Below are positions 6,310-12,946 of a stretch of 12,946 bases of DNA, piece by piece. Origin of the DNA: JANWZL01 sp037445185 (GTDB lineage Bacteria; Pseudomonadota; Gammaproteobacteria; Burkholderiales; Thiobacillaceae); assembly GCA_037445185.1 (NCBI GenBank), contig JBBIKZ010000070.1:1-12946 (forward strand). The letters are read 5' to 3'. The notes below the pieces were generated by a model. It was not told where the DNA came from and did no database searches. It saw only the letters and a list, made by a program, of their open reading frames with translations. Each line of letters starts with the position of its first letter. The stretch's first letter is position 1. Made by a program: the position numbers and the translations under genes.

Positions 6310-9007
6310 GGAGAAGGGTGCCTACTATTCAGGCAATCTCGAATACCTGACCAGTCTGGCGCAACACCAGCCGGGGCTGGACCAGCTGGGGCAGGGCGAG
6401 GGGGGCGTTGCGGAGTGTCATGCGCGGCGTGCGGTCGTGCCGCCGTCCGAACTGCCCTTGCGGCAATGCGAGGCGCGTCAGGTCGGGGTGCTACAACTCA
6501 TCAACGCCTATCGTTTTCACGGTTTCCGACGGGCCAACCTCGACCCTCTGCAGCTTCGTCCTCTGCCGGACGTGCCCGAGCTAGACCCGGCGGCGTACGG
6601 TCTGACCGCAGCCGACCTCGGCGACAGCTTCGAGACGGGTTCGCTGGCCGGCCCGCCACGGGACACCCTGCGCAACATCCTGGCGCGTCTGAAGGCGGCC
6701 TATTGCGGCACGCTGGCGGCCGAGTACATGTATCTGAGCCAGACTGCGCAGAAACGCTGGCTGCAGCAGCGGCTCGAGGCCGGCACGGGTCTGCGTCCCA
6801 TCGACGACGACCGGCGGCGCTGGCTGCTCGCCCAGCTCACGGCGGCGGAGGCCCTGGAAAAGGTGATCCACGCCCGCTACACCGGTCAGAAGCGTTTTTC
6901 GCTGGAAGGCGCGGAGGCCCTCATTGCGTTGCTCAACTATCTGGCCGAGCTGGCGGCCGAAGCCGGTGTGCAGGAGATCGGGCTGGGCATGGCGCATCGC
7001 GGCCGGCTCAACGTGCTGCACAACGTCCTCGGCCGTTCCGCCCTGGCCTTCTTCGAGGATGAGCGGGCCGTGCTGCCGGAAGGGGCGCTCAGCGGCGACG
7101 TCAAATACCACCAGGGCTTCGCCATGCAGGTACAGACGCTCAAGGGGCCGATCCGGCTGGCGCTCGCCTTCAACCCCTCGCACCTGGAGATCGTCAACCC
7201 GGTCGTGCAGGGTTGGGTGCGCGCGCAACAGCAAAAACGCGGCGATCGCGACGGCGGTCTGGTCATGCCGGTGCTCATCCACGGTGACGCCGCCATCGCC
7301 GGGCAGGGGGTGGTCATGGAAACGCTCAACATGTCGGTCACCCGCGGCTTTACCACCGGCGGCACGATCCACATCGTAGTCAACAATCAGATCGGGTTCA
7401 CCACCTCGGATCCGCGCGATGCGCGCTCCAGCCTCTATTGCACGGATGTGATGAAGATGGTGGAAGCGCCCGTGCTGCACGTCAACGGCGACGATCCGGA
7501 GGCCGTACTGCGGGCGGTGCAGATCGCCTTCGCCTTTCGCATGACCTTCCGGCGCGACGTGGCCATCGATCTGGTCTGCTACCGTCGCCTCGGCCACAAC
7601 GAGCAAGACGAGCCCATGGTCACTCAACCCATTATGTATCGCAAGATACGCCAACATCCCCGCGTTAGAAGCATTTATGCGGCCAAGTTGGCAGACTTGG
7701 GGTTGGTGTCGGCGACCGAGGCCGAGGCCATGATCGAGGCCTACAAACGCGGGCTCGACACCCTGCCGGCCATGCCGGAACGGCCTTACACGCCCTATGT
7801 GGCCGATTGGCGCCCCTATCGCGGCAAGGATTGGCGCACGCCCGCTGCCACCGGGGTGAAGCTGGAGCGGCTGCAGGCGTTGGGGCGGCGACTGGCCACC
7901 CCGCCGGAAGACTTCCAGCTGCATCCACGCGTCGTCATGGTGATGCAGGCGAGACGGCTGATGGCCGAAGGCACCCTACCGCTCGACTGGGGCATGGCGG
8001 AGTCCCTAGCCTATGCCAGCCTGCTCGTCGAGGGCCATGGGGTGCGTCTCACCGGCCAGGATTCCGGCCGTGGCACCTTTTTCCATCGACATGCCGTCCT
8101 GCACGATCAGGCACGTGAGCGGTGGGATGCGGGCATCTATATCCCGCTGCAACATCTGGCCCCGGATCAGGCGCACTTCCTCGTCGTGGACTCCCTCCTG
8201 TCGGAGGAGGCCGTGCTGGGTTTCGAATACGGCTATGCCAGTTCCTTACCCAACGAACTGGTCATCTGGGAGGCGCAATTCGGCGATTTCGCCAATGGCG
8301 CCCAGGTGGTGATCGACCAGTTCATCGCCTCCGGCGAGGCGAAATGGGGGCGGCTCAACGGGCTCGTCCTCTATCTGCCGCATGGCTACGAAGGGCAGGG
8401 GCCGGAGCACTCCTCGGCGCGCATCGAGCGGTTTTTGCAACTTGCGGCCCAGGACAACATCCAGGTGGTGCAGCCCTCGCTGCCGGCGCAGCTTTTCCAT
8501 GTGCTCAGGCGCCAATTGCTGCGTCCCTACCGCAAACCGCTCATACTGATCACACCCAAGAGCCTGCTGCGGCTGCCGGCTTCGGTATCCCGTCTCGAGG
8601 ACCTCGCCGAGGGGGCCTTTGAGCCGGTATTGGCGCCATGCCGCACCGAGGCCCCGGAAGTCGAGACCGTCATACTGTGCAGCGGCAGGATTTATTTCGA
8701 CCTGGAAAACCATCGCGGCGGCCGGGTCGATTACGCGATCATGCGCATCGAACAGATCTATCCCTTCCCGGACGAGGAATTGAAACAGGCGCTTGCCCGC
8801 TTCCCCAACGCGCGCCGTCTGCTTTGGGTGCAGGACGAACCGCAAAACCAGGGACCCTGGCGCTATATGGCCTATCACCTGCGCCAGGTCAGCACATTGC
8901 CGATACGCTATGTCGGCAGGCCCGAGTCCGCCTCACCCGCCAGCGGCTATCTGGCGATGCACAAGGCCCAGTTGGAAGGCATCCTGAACGACACCTTCTC
9001 CGACTGA
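6284..9007 (+). CDS. sucA: 2-oxoglutarate dehydrogenase E1 component (SucA/OdhA); start uncertain
   Basis: E1 decarboxylates 2-oxoglutarate with thiamine diphosphate and transfers the succinyl group to the lipoyl domain of E2. From the TTG at 6284 it has 907 residues, slightly shorter than the 933 of E. coli. Motifs in order: LQLINAYRFHG (70-80), GMAHRGRLNVL (235-245, His238), FNPSHLE (296-302), HGDAAIAGQG (333-342), VVNNQIGFTT (365-374) and CYRRLGHNEQDEP (432-444), then a complete transketolase-like C-terminal half. Homology begins near AYYSGNLEYL, but the N-terminal E2-contact segment is short and degenerate. No ATG is available in frame: TTG at 6284 (preceded by GGAAGAG at 6273-6279) and GTG at 6299 are the candidates, both in repeat sequence. 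The strong-looking GAGGAG at 6308-6313 has no in-frame start at the right distance. E2 and E3 genes do not follow. Confidence 0.93.
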   Translation: MGRPGVSLEEKGAYYSGNLEYLTSLAQHQPGLDQLGQGEGGVAECHARRAVVPPSELPLRQCEARQVGVLQLINAYRFHGFRRANLDPLQLRPLPDVPELDPAAYGLTAADLGDSFETGSLAGPPRDTLRNILARLKAAYCGTLAAEYMYLSQTAQKRWLQQRLEAGTGLRPIDDDRRRWLLAQLTAAEALEKVIHARYTGQKRFSLEGAEALIALLNYLAELAAEAGVQEIGLGMAHRGRLNVLHNVLGRSALAFFEDERAVLPEGALSGDVKYHQGFAMQVQTLKGPIRLALAFNPSHLEIVNPVVQGWVRAQQQKRGDRDGGLVMPVLIHGDAAIAGQGVVMETLNMSVTRGFTTGGTIHIVVNNQIGFTTSDPRDARSSLYCTDVMKMVEAPVLHVNGDDPEAVLRAVQIAFAFRMTFRRDVAIDLVCYRRLGHNEQDEPMVTQPIMYRKIRQHPRVRSIYAAKLADLGLVSATEAEAMIEAYKRGLDTLPAMPERPYTPYVADWRPYRGKDWRTPAATGVKLERLQALGRRLATPPEDFQLHPRVVMVMQARRLMAEGTLPLDWGMAESLAYASLLVEGHGVRLTGQDSGRGTFFHRHAVLHDQARERWDAGIYIPLQHLAPDQAHFLVVDSLLSEEAVLGFEYGYASSLPNELVIWEAQFGDFANGAQVVIDQFIASGEAKWGRLNGLVLYLPHGYEGQGPEHSSARIERFLQLAAQDNIQVVQPSLPAQLFHVLRRQLLRPYRKPLILITPKSLLRLPASVSRLEDLAEGAFEPVLAPCRTEAPEVETVILCSGRIYFDLENHRGGRVDYAIMRIEQIYPFPDEELKQALARFPNARRLLWVQDEPQNQGPWRYMAYHLRQVSTLPIRYVGRPESASPASGYLAMHKAQLEGILNDTFSD

Positions 9008-9032
9008 CAGGCGCGATTCCCTACCGCTGTGC

Positions 9033-9061
9033 AAAAGCAACCCAGGACATGCCCGGGTTGC
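9033..9061 (-). terminator. Intrinsic terminator of the H-NS-family gene
   Basis: On the minus strand GCAACCCGGG-CATGT-CCTGGGTTGC forms a 10-bp stem with one G-U wobble and a 5-base loop, followed directly by TTTT (plus 9033-9036). It lies 37 bases after the stop at 9098. Read on the plus strand the same stem has an A-C mismatch and no U tract, so it is a weaker signal for sucA, though it may slow both polymerases in this convergent gap. A second small hairpin (ACCGTT/AACGGT, 9066-9086) precedes it in the 3' untranslated region. Confidence 0.75.
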
Positions 9062-9097
9062 TCATACCGTTCACCAAGCAAACGGTTGCGACCGGTT

Positions 9098-9400
9098 TCA
9101 GATCCTGAATTCATCCATCGACCTGCCTTGCGCCAAGGCCTGCACCATCCAGCCCGGTTTGCGGCCTTTGCCGGTCCAAAGCTCGCCGGTGGCGGGATCG
9201 CGATATTTCGCCGCACCACTGGCCGCCATTCTGCGACCTCTGCCGCGGACGGCAGGCACGAGGTCGTCCACGGTAATACCGTATTCCGCCATCTTTGCCT
9301 TGATCTCGGCCACGACCGAGGCCATTTCCTGCTTGCGGGCTTCCTCGGCCTGCTTCTGCAGGGCCGCGATTTGTTCCTGCAATTCCTTGTATCGGGACAC
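9098..9400 (-). CDS. H-NS family nucleoid-associated DNA-binding protein, GTG start
   Basis: This 100-residue protein belongs to the H-NS/StpA/BpH3-like family that binds AT-rich or curved DNA and silences genes. Residues 1-40 are rich in Glu, Lys, Gln and Ala with heptad-like spacing and should form the coiled-coil oligomerisation part. A basic linker (RGRGRRM, 52-58) follows. The C-terminal DNA-binding domain has KYRDPATGELWTGKGRKPGW (65-84), whose GKGRKP loop matches the core H-NS minor-groove hook. The protein ends with a short ALAQGRSMDEFRI tail. The start is GTG (9400-9398), preceded by AAAGGAG five bases upstream, a strong ribosome binding site, with a good promoter further up. It is a stand-alone gene, convergent with sucA. 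Confidence 0.93.
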   Translation of the reverse strand: MSRYKELQEQIAALQKQAEEARKQEMASVVAEIKAKMAEYGITVDDLVPAVRGRGRRMAASGAAKYRDPATGELWTGKGRKPGWMVQALAQGRSMDEFRI

Positions 9401-9441
9401 TGTAGCTCCTTTACGAAAAGTGCCACCGTCGGCACGAGTCG

Positions 9442-9470
9442 ATTATAGCTAGGATTTCAGCAGTTATGAA
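9442..9470 (-). promoter_or_regulatory. Sigma-70-type promoter of the H-NS-family gene
   Basis: On the minus strand a perfect TATAAT (plus 9442-9447) lies 17 bases downstream of TTCATA (plus 9465-9470, 4/6 match to TTGACA). Transcription would start near 9435, giving a 5' leader of about 35 bases before the GTG. The inverted repeat GTGCC-ACCGTC-GGCAC (9420-9435) covers the predicted start and could be an operator or a leader hairpin; H-NS-family genes are often autoregulated, but that is not shown here. Confidence 0.72.
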
Positions 9471-9861
9471 CAATGACTCTTTTCAATCTGCCCCGCGATT
9501 CTCACGAGCCAGCGCGAAACCACTGCGGTTGAGTCGATGGCATCACAGGGAGTTGGTGCTGGACGGCCGTTCAGCGTCGATATCACCGCCAGACGTGGCA
9601 TAAACACATCGACTCAGCTTGCTTCAGCCAATCCCGAGGAGCGCAATCTGCTACGCGCTATGTTCGCGAGCATCGGCCCGGGTTCGGCGGTGTCGAGCGC
9701 ACCCAAAAGTTGCTGCGAGAGGCGACGGTGACCGATCAGGGGGACAGGGGAGCGGCGGCGGATGGAGACGAACAGCAATGCGGGACATCTGCTGTTCCGA
9801 AGCGGATCGCGCTTTTCAATATGGATACAGGGTCGCGTCCGTACGCCGCATCCTGCGGAGG
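9471..9861. other. 391-base stretch without a convincing gene; contains nested inverted repeats
   Basis: This gap lies between the H-NS promoter and the rne 3' hairpin. Short open frames exist on both strands (for example 9537-9731 plus and 9614-9874 minus), but none has a ribosome binding site or a protein I recognise. The clearest structure is a perfect 10-base inverted repeat, TGAGTCGATG (9530-9539) and CATCGACTCA (9607-9616), extendable to 13 pairs with wobbles (9527-9619). Between its arms are GCTGGAC-GGCC-GTTCAGC (9558-9575) and GCCA-GACG-TGGC (9588-9599). This could be a structured RNA, a small palindromic element or decayed DNA. A small CCGCA/TGCGG hairpin (9846-9858) lies near the right end. 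Confidence 0.5.
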
Positions 9862-9888
9862 ACAGCCCTCCCACTGCGGGAGGGCTGT
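9862..9888 (-). terminator. Hairpin after rne, probable 3'-end signal
   Basis: ACAGCCCTCCC (9862-9872) and GGGAGGGCTGT (9878-9888) form a perfect 11-bp stem with a 5-base loop, starting 6 bases after the rne stop codon. On the rne strand no U tract follows, so it is not a canonical intrinsic terminator; it may protect the 3' end or work with Rho. Confidence 0.6.
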
Positions 9889-9894
9889 GAGGCT

Positions 9895-12612
9895 TCAGGG
9901 GCTCAGCTGCTCATCCCTGTTTGGCGTCTTCGTTTCCACCATGACCAGGGGTTCGGGCTGGCTCTGTTGCTCCGCATGACTGCGTGCGCGACGCGCGCTG
10001 GCCATGGCCCTGTGTTGGCCTTCTGACGGCTCGCCGCCGACGTCCTCCGGTGGTCTGCTGGTTTCCACCAGCACCAGGGGCGCCTCAGGCTCGCCGGGGC
10101 TTTCCATTCTCGGCCGGCGACGACGCCTGCTGCGTTCGCCCGATGGCGAAGCTTCCTGCACCGTTTGGACGGCAAGGGTTGCCTCGGTAGCCTCGGTCAC
10201 CACCGGCGCGTGGGTCTCGACCAATTCCAGGCCGACTGCGCTCAGATCCGGCGGGGCGAGCGGGGCTGACGCGGGCGCGGGTTCGGTTGGGGCAGGGGAC
10301 TCGGGCCGCGCGGGGGGCGGCGTTTCGACCGCTGGCTTCTCGGCCATCTTCTCGTGCACATCGACAGACGTGCCTGCGGGCGCCACTGCCCGGCCCGGCT
10401 CTGTCGTGGCAGGAGTCGTCGCAGGCCTCATGGCTTCCCGTTCAGCGCTCGGCATGGGCGCTTCCCCTTCCTGCCCGTCCGTCGCTACGGCAGGTGTCTC
10501 GGCCATGGTATTCGTTACCTCGCCGGCGCTTGCCGCAGCGACCTCCGGACGTCCTTCGCGGCGACCGCGTCGGCGCCGTCGGCCGCGTCCCTCGCGTTCC
10601 TCGCCTGCAAGCGCGGGGCCACTCATTTGCGTTTCCGGCATGGGTGCGGCTGGCACCGCGTCCGCGCTGGGTGGCACGGGCGGACGCTCACGTCGGCGTT
10701 CCTGTCGCTCGGGGCGCTCCGCCCGCTCAGGACGGGCGACCTTTGCCTCGGGCCGCTCACCGCGCTCTGGGCGTTCACCGCGTGCCTGACGTTCACCGCG
10801 TGGGCGACGACTGTCACGTTCTTCCCGCGGCCGACGCGCTTGACGCGCATCGCGTACCGGTTCAGCCGGTTTTGCCTCCTCGACGGGCGCTGACTCGGGG
10901 GCCTGCAGGCCGCGCAACCAACCGAAGATGCGTCCGAACAACCCTGGCTTGCTGGCCGTCGACAGTGTGTTCGGCTTTTCCACTGGCGTGGGGGCCGGCT
11001 GCGCGGGGGTGATGCCCTGCACCACGGGTTGCGGCCGTTCGACCTTGGCGGCGCTGGCGCCCAGCTTGATCTCGGCCTCCTGTTCCGTCGGCTTTTCCGC
11101 GAGCTGGTAGCTTGGCAGCAGCACATCGGCCTGGTTGAGCTGATCGTGACGCAGCCGCACCAGCGTGTAGCGCGGGGTTTCGAAGTGCACGTTGGGGATC
11201 AGCACGATCTCCACCTTGTGCCGTGCTTCGATGTTCAGGATGTCGGTCCGCTTCTCGTTGAGCAGATAGGTACAGACATCGACCGGGGCCTGGACCTGGA
11301 CCATGGCCGTGTTCTCTTTCATTGCCTCCTCCTGCAGCATGCGCAGCAAGTGCAGGGCGAAGGATTCGGTACTGCGCACGTGACCGGTGCCGCTGCAGCG
11401 CGGGCAGGTGACGTAGCTGGTCTCGCCCAGACTCGGCTGCAGGCGCTGGCGCGACAGTTCCAGCAGGCCGAAGCGGGAGATCTTGCTGATCTGCACGCGT
11501 GCCCGGTCGTAACGCAGGGCCTCGCGCAGGCGTTCCTCCACCTCGCGCTGATTCTTCTGGCTCTCCATGTCGATGAAATCGATGACGATGAGTCCACCCA
11601 GGTCGCGCAGGCGCAACTGGCGGGCGATCTCGTCCGCCGCCTCCAGATTGGTGTTGAATGCGGTCTGCTCGATGTCCGCCCCCTTGGTGGCCTGGGCCGA
11701 GTTCACGTCGATGGCTACCAGGGCCTCGGCGTGATCGATGACGATGGCGCCGCCCGAGGGCAGCGGCACCGTGCGTGCGTAGGCGGTCTCGATCTGGTGC
11801 TCGATCTGGAAGCGGGAGAACAGCGGCACGCTGTCGCTATAGAGCTTGACCTTGTTGACGTTGTTGGGCATCACGTGAGCCATGAATTGCTTGGCCTGAT
11901 CGTAGATGTCCGGCTTGTCGATCAGGATCTCGCCGATGTCGGGCGTGAAGTAGTCGCGTATGGCCCGGATGACCAGGCTGGATTCCTGGTAGATGAGGAA
12001 CGCCCCGCTCTGCGACCGGGCGGCCCCGTCGATGGCCTGCCAGAGCTGGAGGAGGTAGTTCAGGTCCCACTGCAGCTCCTCGAGGCTGCGTCCGATGCCA
12101 GCCGTGCGGCCGATCAGGCTCATGCCTGGCGGCACCTCGAGCTGGGCGAGTAGGTCTCTCAGTTCGTTGCGTTCCTCGCCCTCGATGCGGCGCGAGACCC
12201 CGCCACCGCGCGGATTGTTGGGCATGAGGACCAGGTAGCGGCCCGCCAGACTGATGTAGTTGGTGAGCGCTGCCCCCTTGCTGCCGCGCTCGTCCTTCTC
12301 CACCTGGACGATGAGTTCCTGGCCTTCGCGCACCAGGTCCTGCACCCGTCCCCGGCCGTTCTCGGCGACTTCGCCCGGCAGCGAGGAGCGGGCGATCTCC
12401 TTGAACGGGAGGAAGCCGTGCCGCTCCACCCCGTAATCGACGAAACAGGCCTCGAGGCTGGGCTCGACGCGGGTGATGACGGCCTTGTAGATATTGCCCT
12501 TGCGTTGTTCCTTACTGGCGGATTCAATGTCCAGGTCGATGAGTTTCTGACCATCGACAATGGCGACGCGGAGTTCCTCCGCCTGCGTCGCGTTGAAGAG
12601 CATGCGTTTCAT
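9895..12612 (-). CDS. rne: Ribonuclease E
   Basis: RNase E is the essential endonuclease that starts mRNA decay and matures rRNA and tRNA, scaffolding the degradosome at the inner membrane. The 905 residues begin MKRMLFNATQAEELRVAI, almost as in E. coli. The catalytic half has an S1 domain (about 36-120), Asp302 (IDVNSA) and Asp345 (IVIDFIDM) for Mg2+, and the Zn-link CPRCSGTG (Cys403, Cys406), each one position before the E. coli residues. The tail is low-complexity: an amphipathic helix GLFGRIFGWLRGL (557-569) that should be the membrane anchor, an Arg/Glu-rich REER-type block (595-645), further Arg-rich clusters (672-690, 827-836), and three VET motifs (795-803, 846-855, 889-897). The ATG at 12612 has AGGGGTG upstream. 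Autoregulation through the leader is expected from the family. Confidence 0.97.
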   Translation of the reverse strand: MKRMLFNATQAEELRVAIVDGQKLIDLDIESASKEQRKGNIYKAVITRVEPSLEACFVDYGVERHGFLPFKEIARSSLPGEVAENGRGRVQDLVREGQELIVQVEKDERGSKGAALTNYISLAGRYLVLMPNNPRGGGVSRRIEGEERNELRDLLAQLEVPPGMSLIGRTAGIGRSLEELQWDLNYLLQLWQAIDGAARSQSGAFLIYQESSLVIRAIRDYFTPDIGEILIDKPDIYDQAKQFMAHVMPNNVNKVKLYSDSVPLFSRFQIEHQIETAYARTVPLPSGGAIVIDHAEALVAIDVNSAQATKGADIEQTAFNTNLEAADEIARQLRLRDLGGLIVIDFIDMESQKNQREVEERLREALRYDRARVQISKISRFGLLELSRQRLQPSLGETSYVTCPRCSGTGHVRSTESFALHLLRMLQEEAMKENTAMVQVQAPVDVCTYLLNEKRTDILNIEARHKVEIVLIPNVHFETPRYTLVRLRHDQLNQADVLLPSYQLAEKPTEQEAEIKLGASAAKVERPQPVVQGITPAQPAPTPVEKPNTLSTASKPGLFGRIFGWLRGLQAPESAPVEEAKPAEPVRDARQARRPREERDSRRPRGERQARGERPERGERPEAKVARPERAERPERQERRRERPPVPPSADAVPAAPMPETQMSGPALAGEEREGRGRRRRRGRREGRPEVAAASAGEVTNTMAETPAVATDGQEGEAPMPSAEREAMRPATTPATTEPGRAVAPAGTSVDVHEKMAEKPAVETPPPARPESPAPTEPAPASAPLAPPDLSAVGLELVETHAPVVTEATEATLAVQTVQEASPSGERSRRRRRPRMESPGEPEAPLVLVETSRPPEDVGGEPSEGQHRAMASARRARSHAEQQSQPEPLVMVETKTPNRDEQLSP

Positions 12613-12806
12613 GTTTCACCCCTGCGCACCGGCGCCCCGGGGCGATAAACCCCGCCGCGTCATCGAGGTACGCGGCAGCTCAAGCGAGGCAGGGATCAGA
12701 CGGGTTGGGACTTCGTCATTTCTCGGTGTGTCTCGGGCAAGGTTGGAGGTTTATCCACTGGCCCGAACGGCAGGCCGTCCGGGCATCATCCGGGTTGGTT
12801 CGGTGC
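12613..12806 (-). promoter_or_regulatory. rne 5' leader with several hairpins, candidate autoregulatory element
   Basis: In the rne-sense strand this stretch holds a strong hairpin GCCCGGACGGC/GCCGTTCGGGC (plus 12761-12784; 11 pairs, one wobble, though the innermost may open), a second with GCCGCGT/ACGCGGC arms and a 9-base loop (12654-12676), and the perfect 12-base palindrome CGCCCCGGGGCG (12633-12644) just before the ribosome binding site. In E. coli, hairpins in the long rne leader recruit RNase E to cut its own mRNA. The position and number of stems fit that role, but homology to the E. coli leader structure is not shown. Confidence 0.5.
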
Positions 12807-12810
12807 TGCA

Positions 12811-12844
12811 ATGTATTAATATCGCTACTTTTTGCTGCCGAACG
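12811..12844. promoter_or_regulatory. AT-rich island upstream of rne, weak promoter candidate in both directions
   Basis: The sequence ATGTATTAATATCGCTAC followed by a run of T is the only AT-rich patch in this GC-rich region. For rne (minus) TATTAA or TAATAC could be a -10 box; TCGGCA lies 17 bases before TAATAC. On the plus strand TTGGTT (12796-12801) is 16 bases before TAATAT and could serve a divergent gene beyond the right edge. All boxes are poor matches, so strand and start are uncertain. Confidence 0.3.
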
Positions 12845-12946
12845 GCCGCATCGGATCACCCCCTGCTGCCAATGCGCAGACTGGAACGCGCGGATCGGCT
12901 GGGGTGTCGGTGGCCGCCGACATGTCCGGTGAGCAGACTTAACCGG
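12845..12946. other. Right-edge stretch with no gene visible
   Basis: No supported gene start is seen here. A short inverted repeat TGTCGG-TGGCCG-CCGACA (12905-12922) and a weak CCGGT/ACCGG pair (12926-12946) are the only structures. In many proteobacteria rluC is divergent from rne, and its start may lie just past the edge; nothing in the window confirms this. Confidence 0.4.

Noticed and set aside
6581..7924. 447-residue minus-strand open frame opposite sucA
   Set aside because: Antisense to conserved sucA motifs, with no domain of its own.
9619..10026. Plus-strand open frame in the gap running into rne
   Set aside because: It overlaps the rne 3' hairpin and C-terminus, lacks a ribosome binding site, and the peptide is not recognisable. 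Part of it looks slightly protein-like in two frames, but not enough to call a pseudogene.
10004..10789. Plus-strand Ser/Arg/Gly-rich open frame opposite the rne tail
   Set aside because: Its composition is the reverse reading of the low-complexity RNase E tail; no start signals seen.
11029..12153. 374-residue plus-strand open frame opposite the RNase E catalytic half
   Set aside because: The minus strand carries conserved catalytic and zinc-binding residues; this is a shadow.
12705..12932. 75-residue plus-strand open frame upstream of rne
   Set aside because: It covers the predicted rne leader and promoter, has no clear start signals, and does not resemble RluC.

Overview
The window is GC-rich, densely packed bacterial DNA that reads as a central-metabolism locus of a betaproteobacterium. 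Three things support that placement, all by family knowledge rather than a search: the order sdhCDAB-sdhE-gltA-sucA, a 100-residue H-NS-like protein whose DNA-binding motif (YRDPATGELWTGKGRKPGW) is of the betaproteobacterial type, and an RNase E whose catalytic half is close to the enterobacterial enzyme. Genus cannot be fixed from this window.

Left part (1-6055): the first 64 bases hold the start of a gene on the minus strand, probably aconitase A. Diverging from it is a seven-gene block on the plus strand: a malic enzyme without the usual phosphotransacetylase tail, the four succinate dehydrogenase subunits, the flavinylation factor SdhE and citrate synthase. Every junction from sdhC to gltA is a stop/start overlap (TGATG, TTGA, TGATG, GTGA, ATGA), and maeB is only 2 bases from sdhC, so the block is almost certainly one translationally coupled operon. 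Together these proteins feed electrons from succinate to quinone, condense oxaloacetate with acetyl-CoA, and interconvert malate and pyruvate.

Middle (6056-9007): a GC-rich tandem repeat of exactly 84 bases per unit lies between gltA and sucA and runs into the sucA start region, where no ATG is available. sucA (2-oxoglutarate dehydrogenase E1) follows, but its usual partners for E2 and E3 do not: the next gene is convergent.

Right part (9008-12946): a minus-strand H-NS-family gene with a clear promoter, ribosome binding site and terminator; about 390 bases with no convincing gene but with nested inverted repeats; then rne (RNase E) on the minus strand, with a hairpin after its stop and a roughly 200-base leader with several hairpins, as expected of an autoregulated rne mRNA. 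The RNase E tail contains an amphipathic membrane-anchor helix, arginine-rich blocks and three copies of a short VET-containing motif.

I see no phage, CRISPR, defence system, insertion sequence or tRNA/rRNA gene. The most interesting points are the repeat that appears to supply the sucA start, the chain of overlaps including a TTG start for sdhA, and the repeated motif in the RNase E tail. I do not think the window contains a wholly new system.
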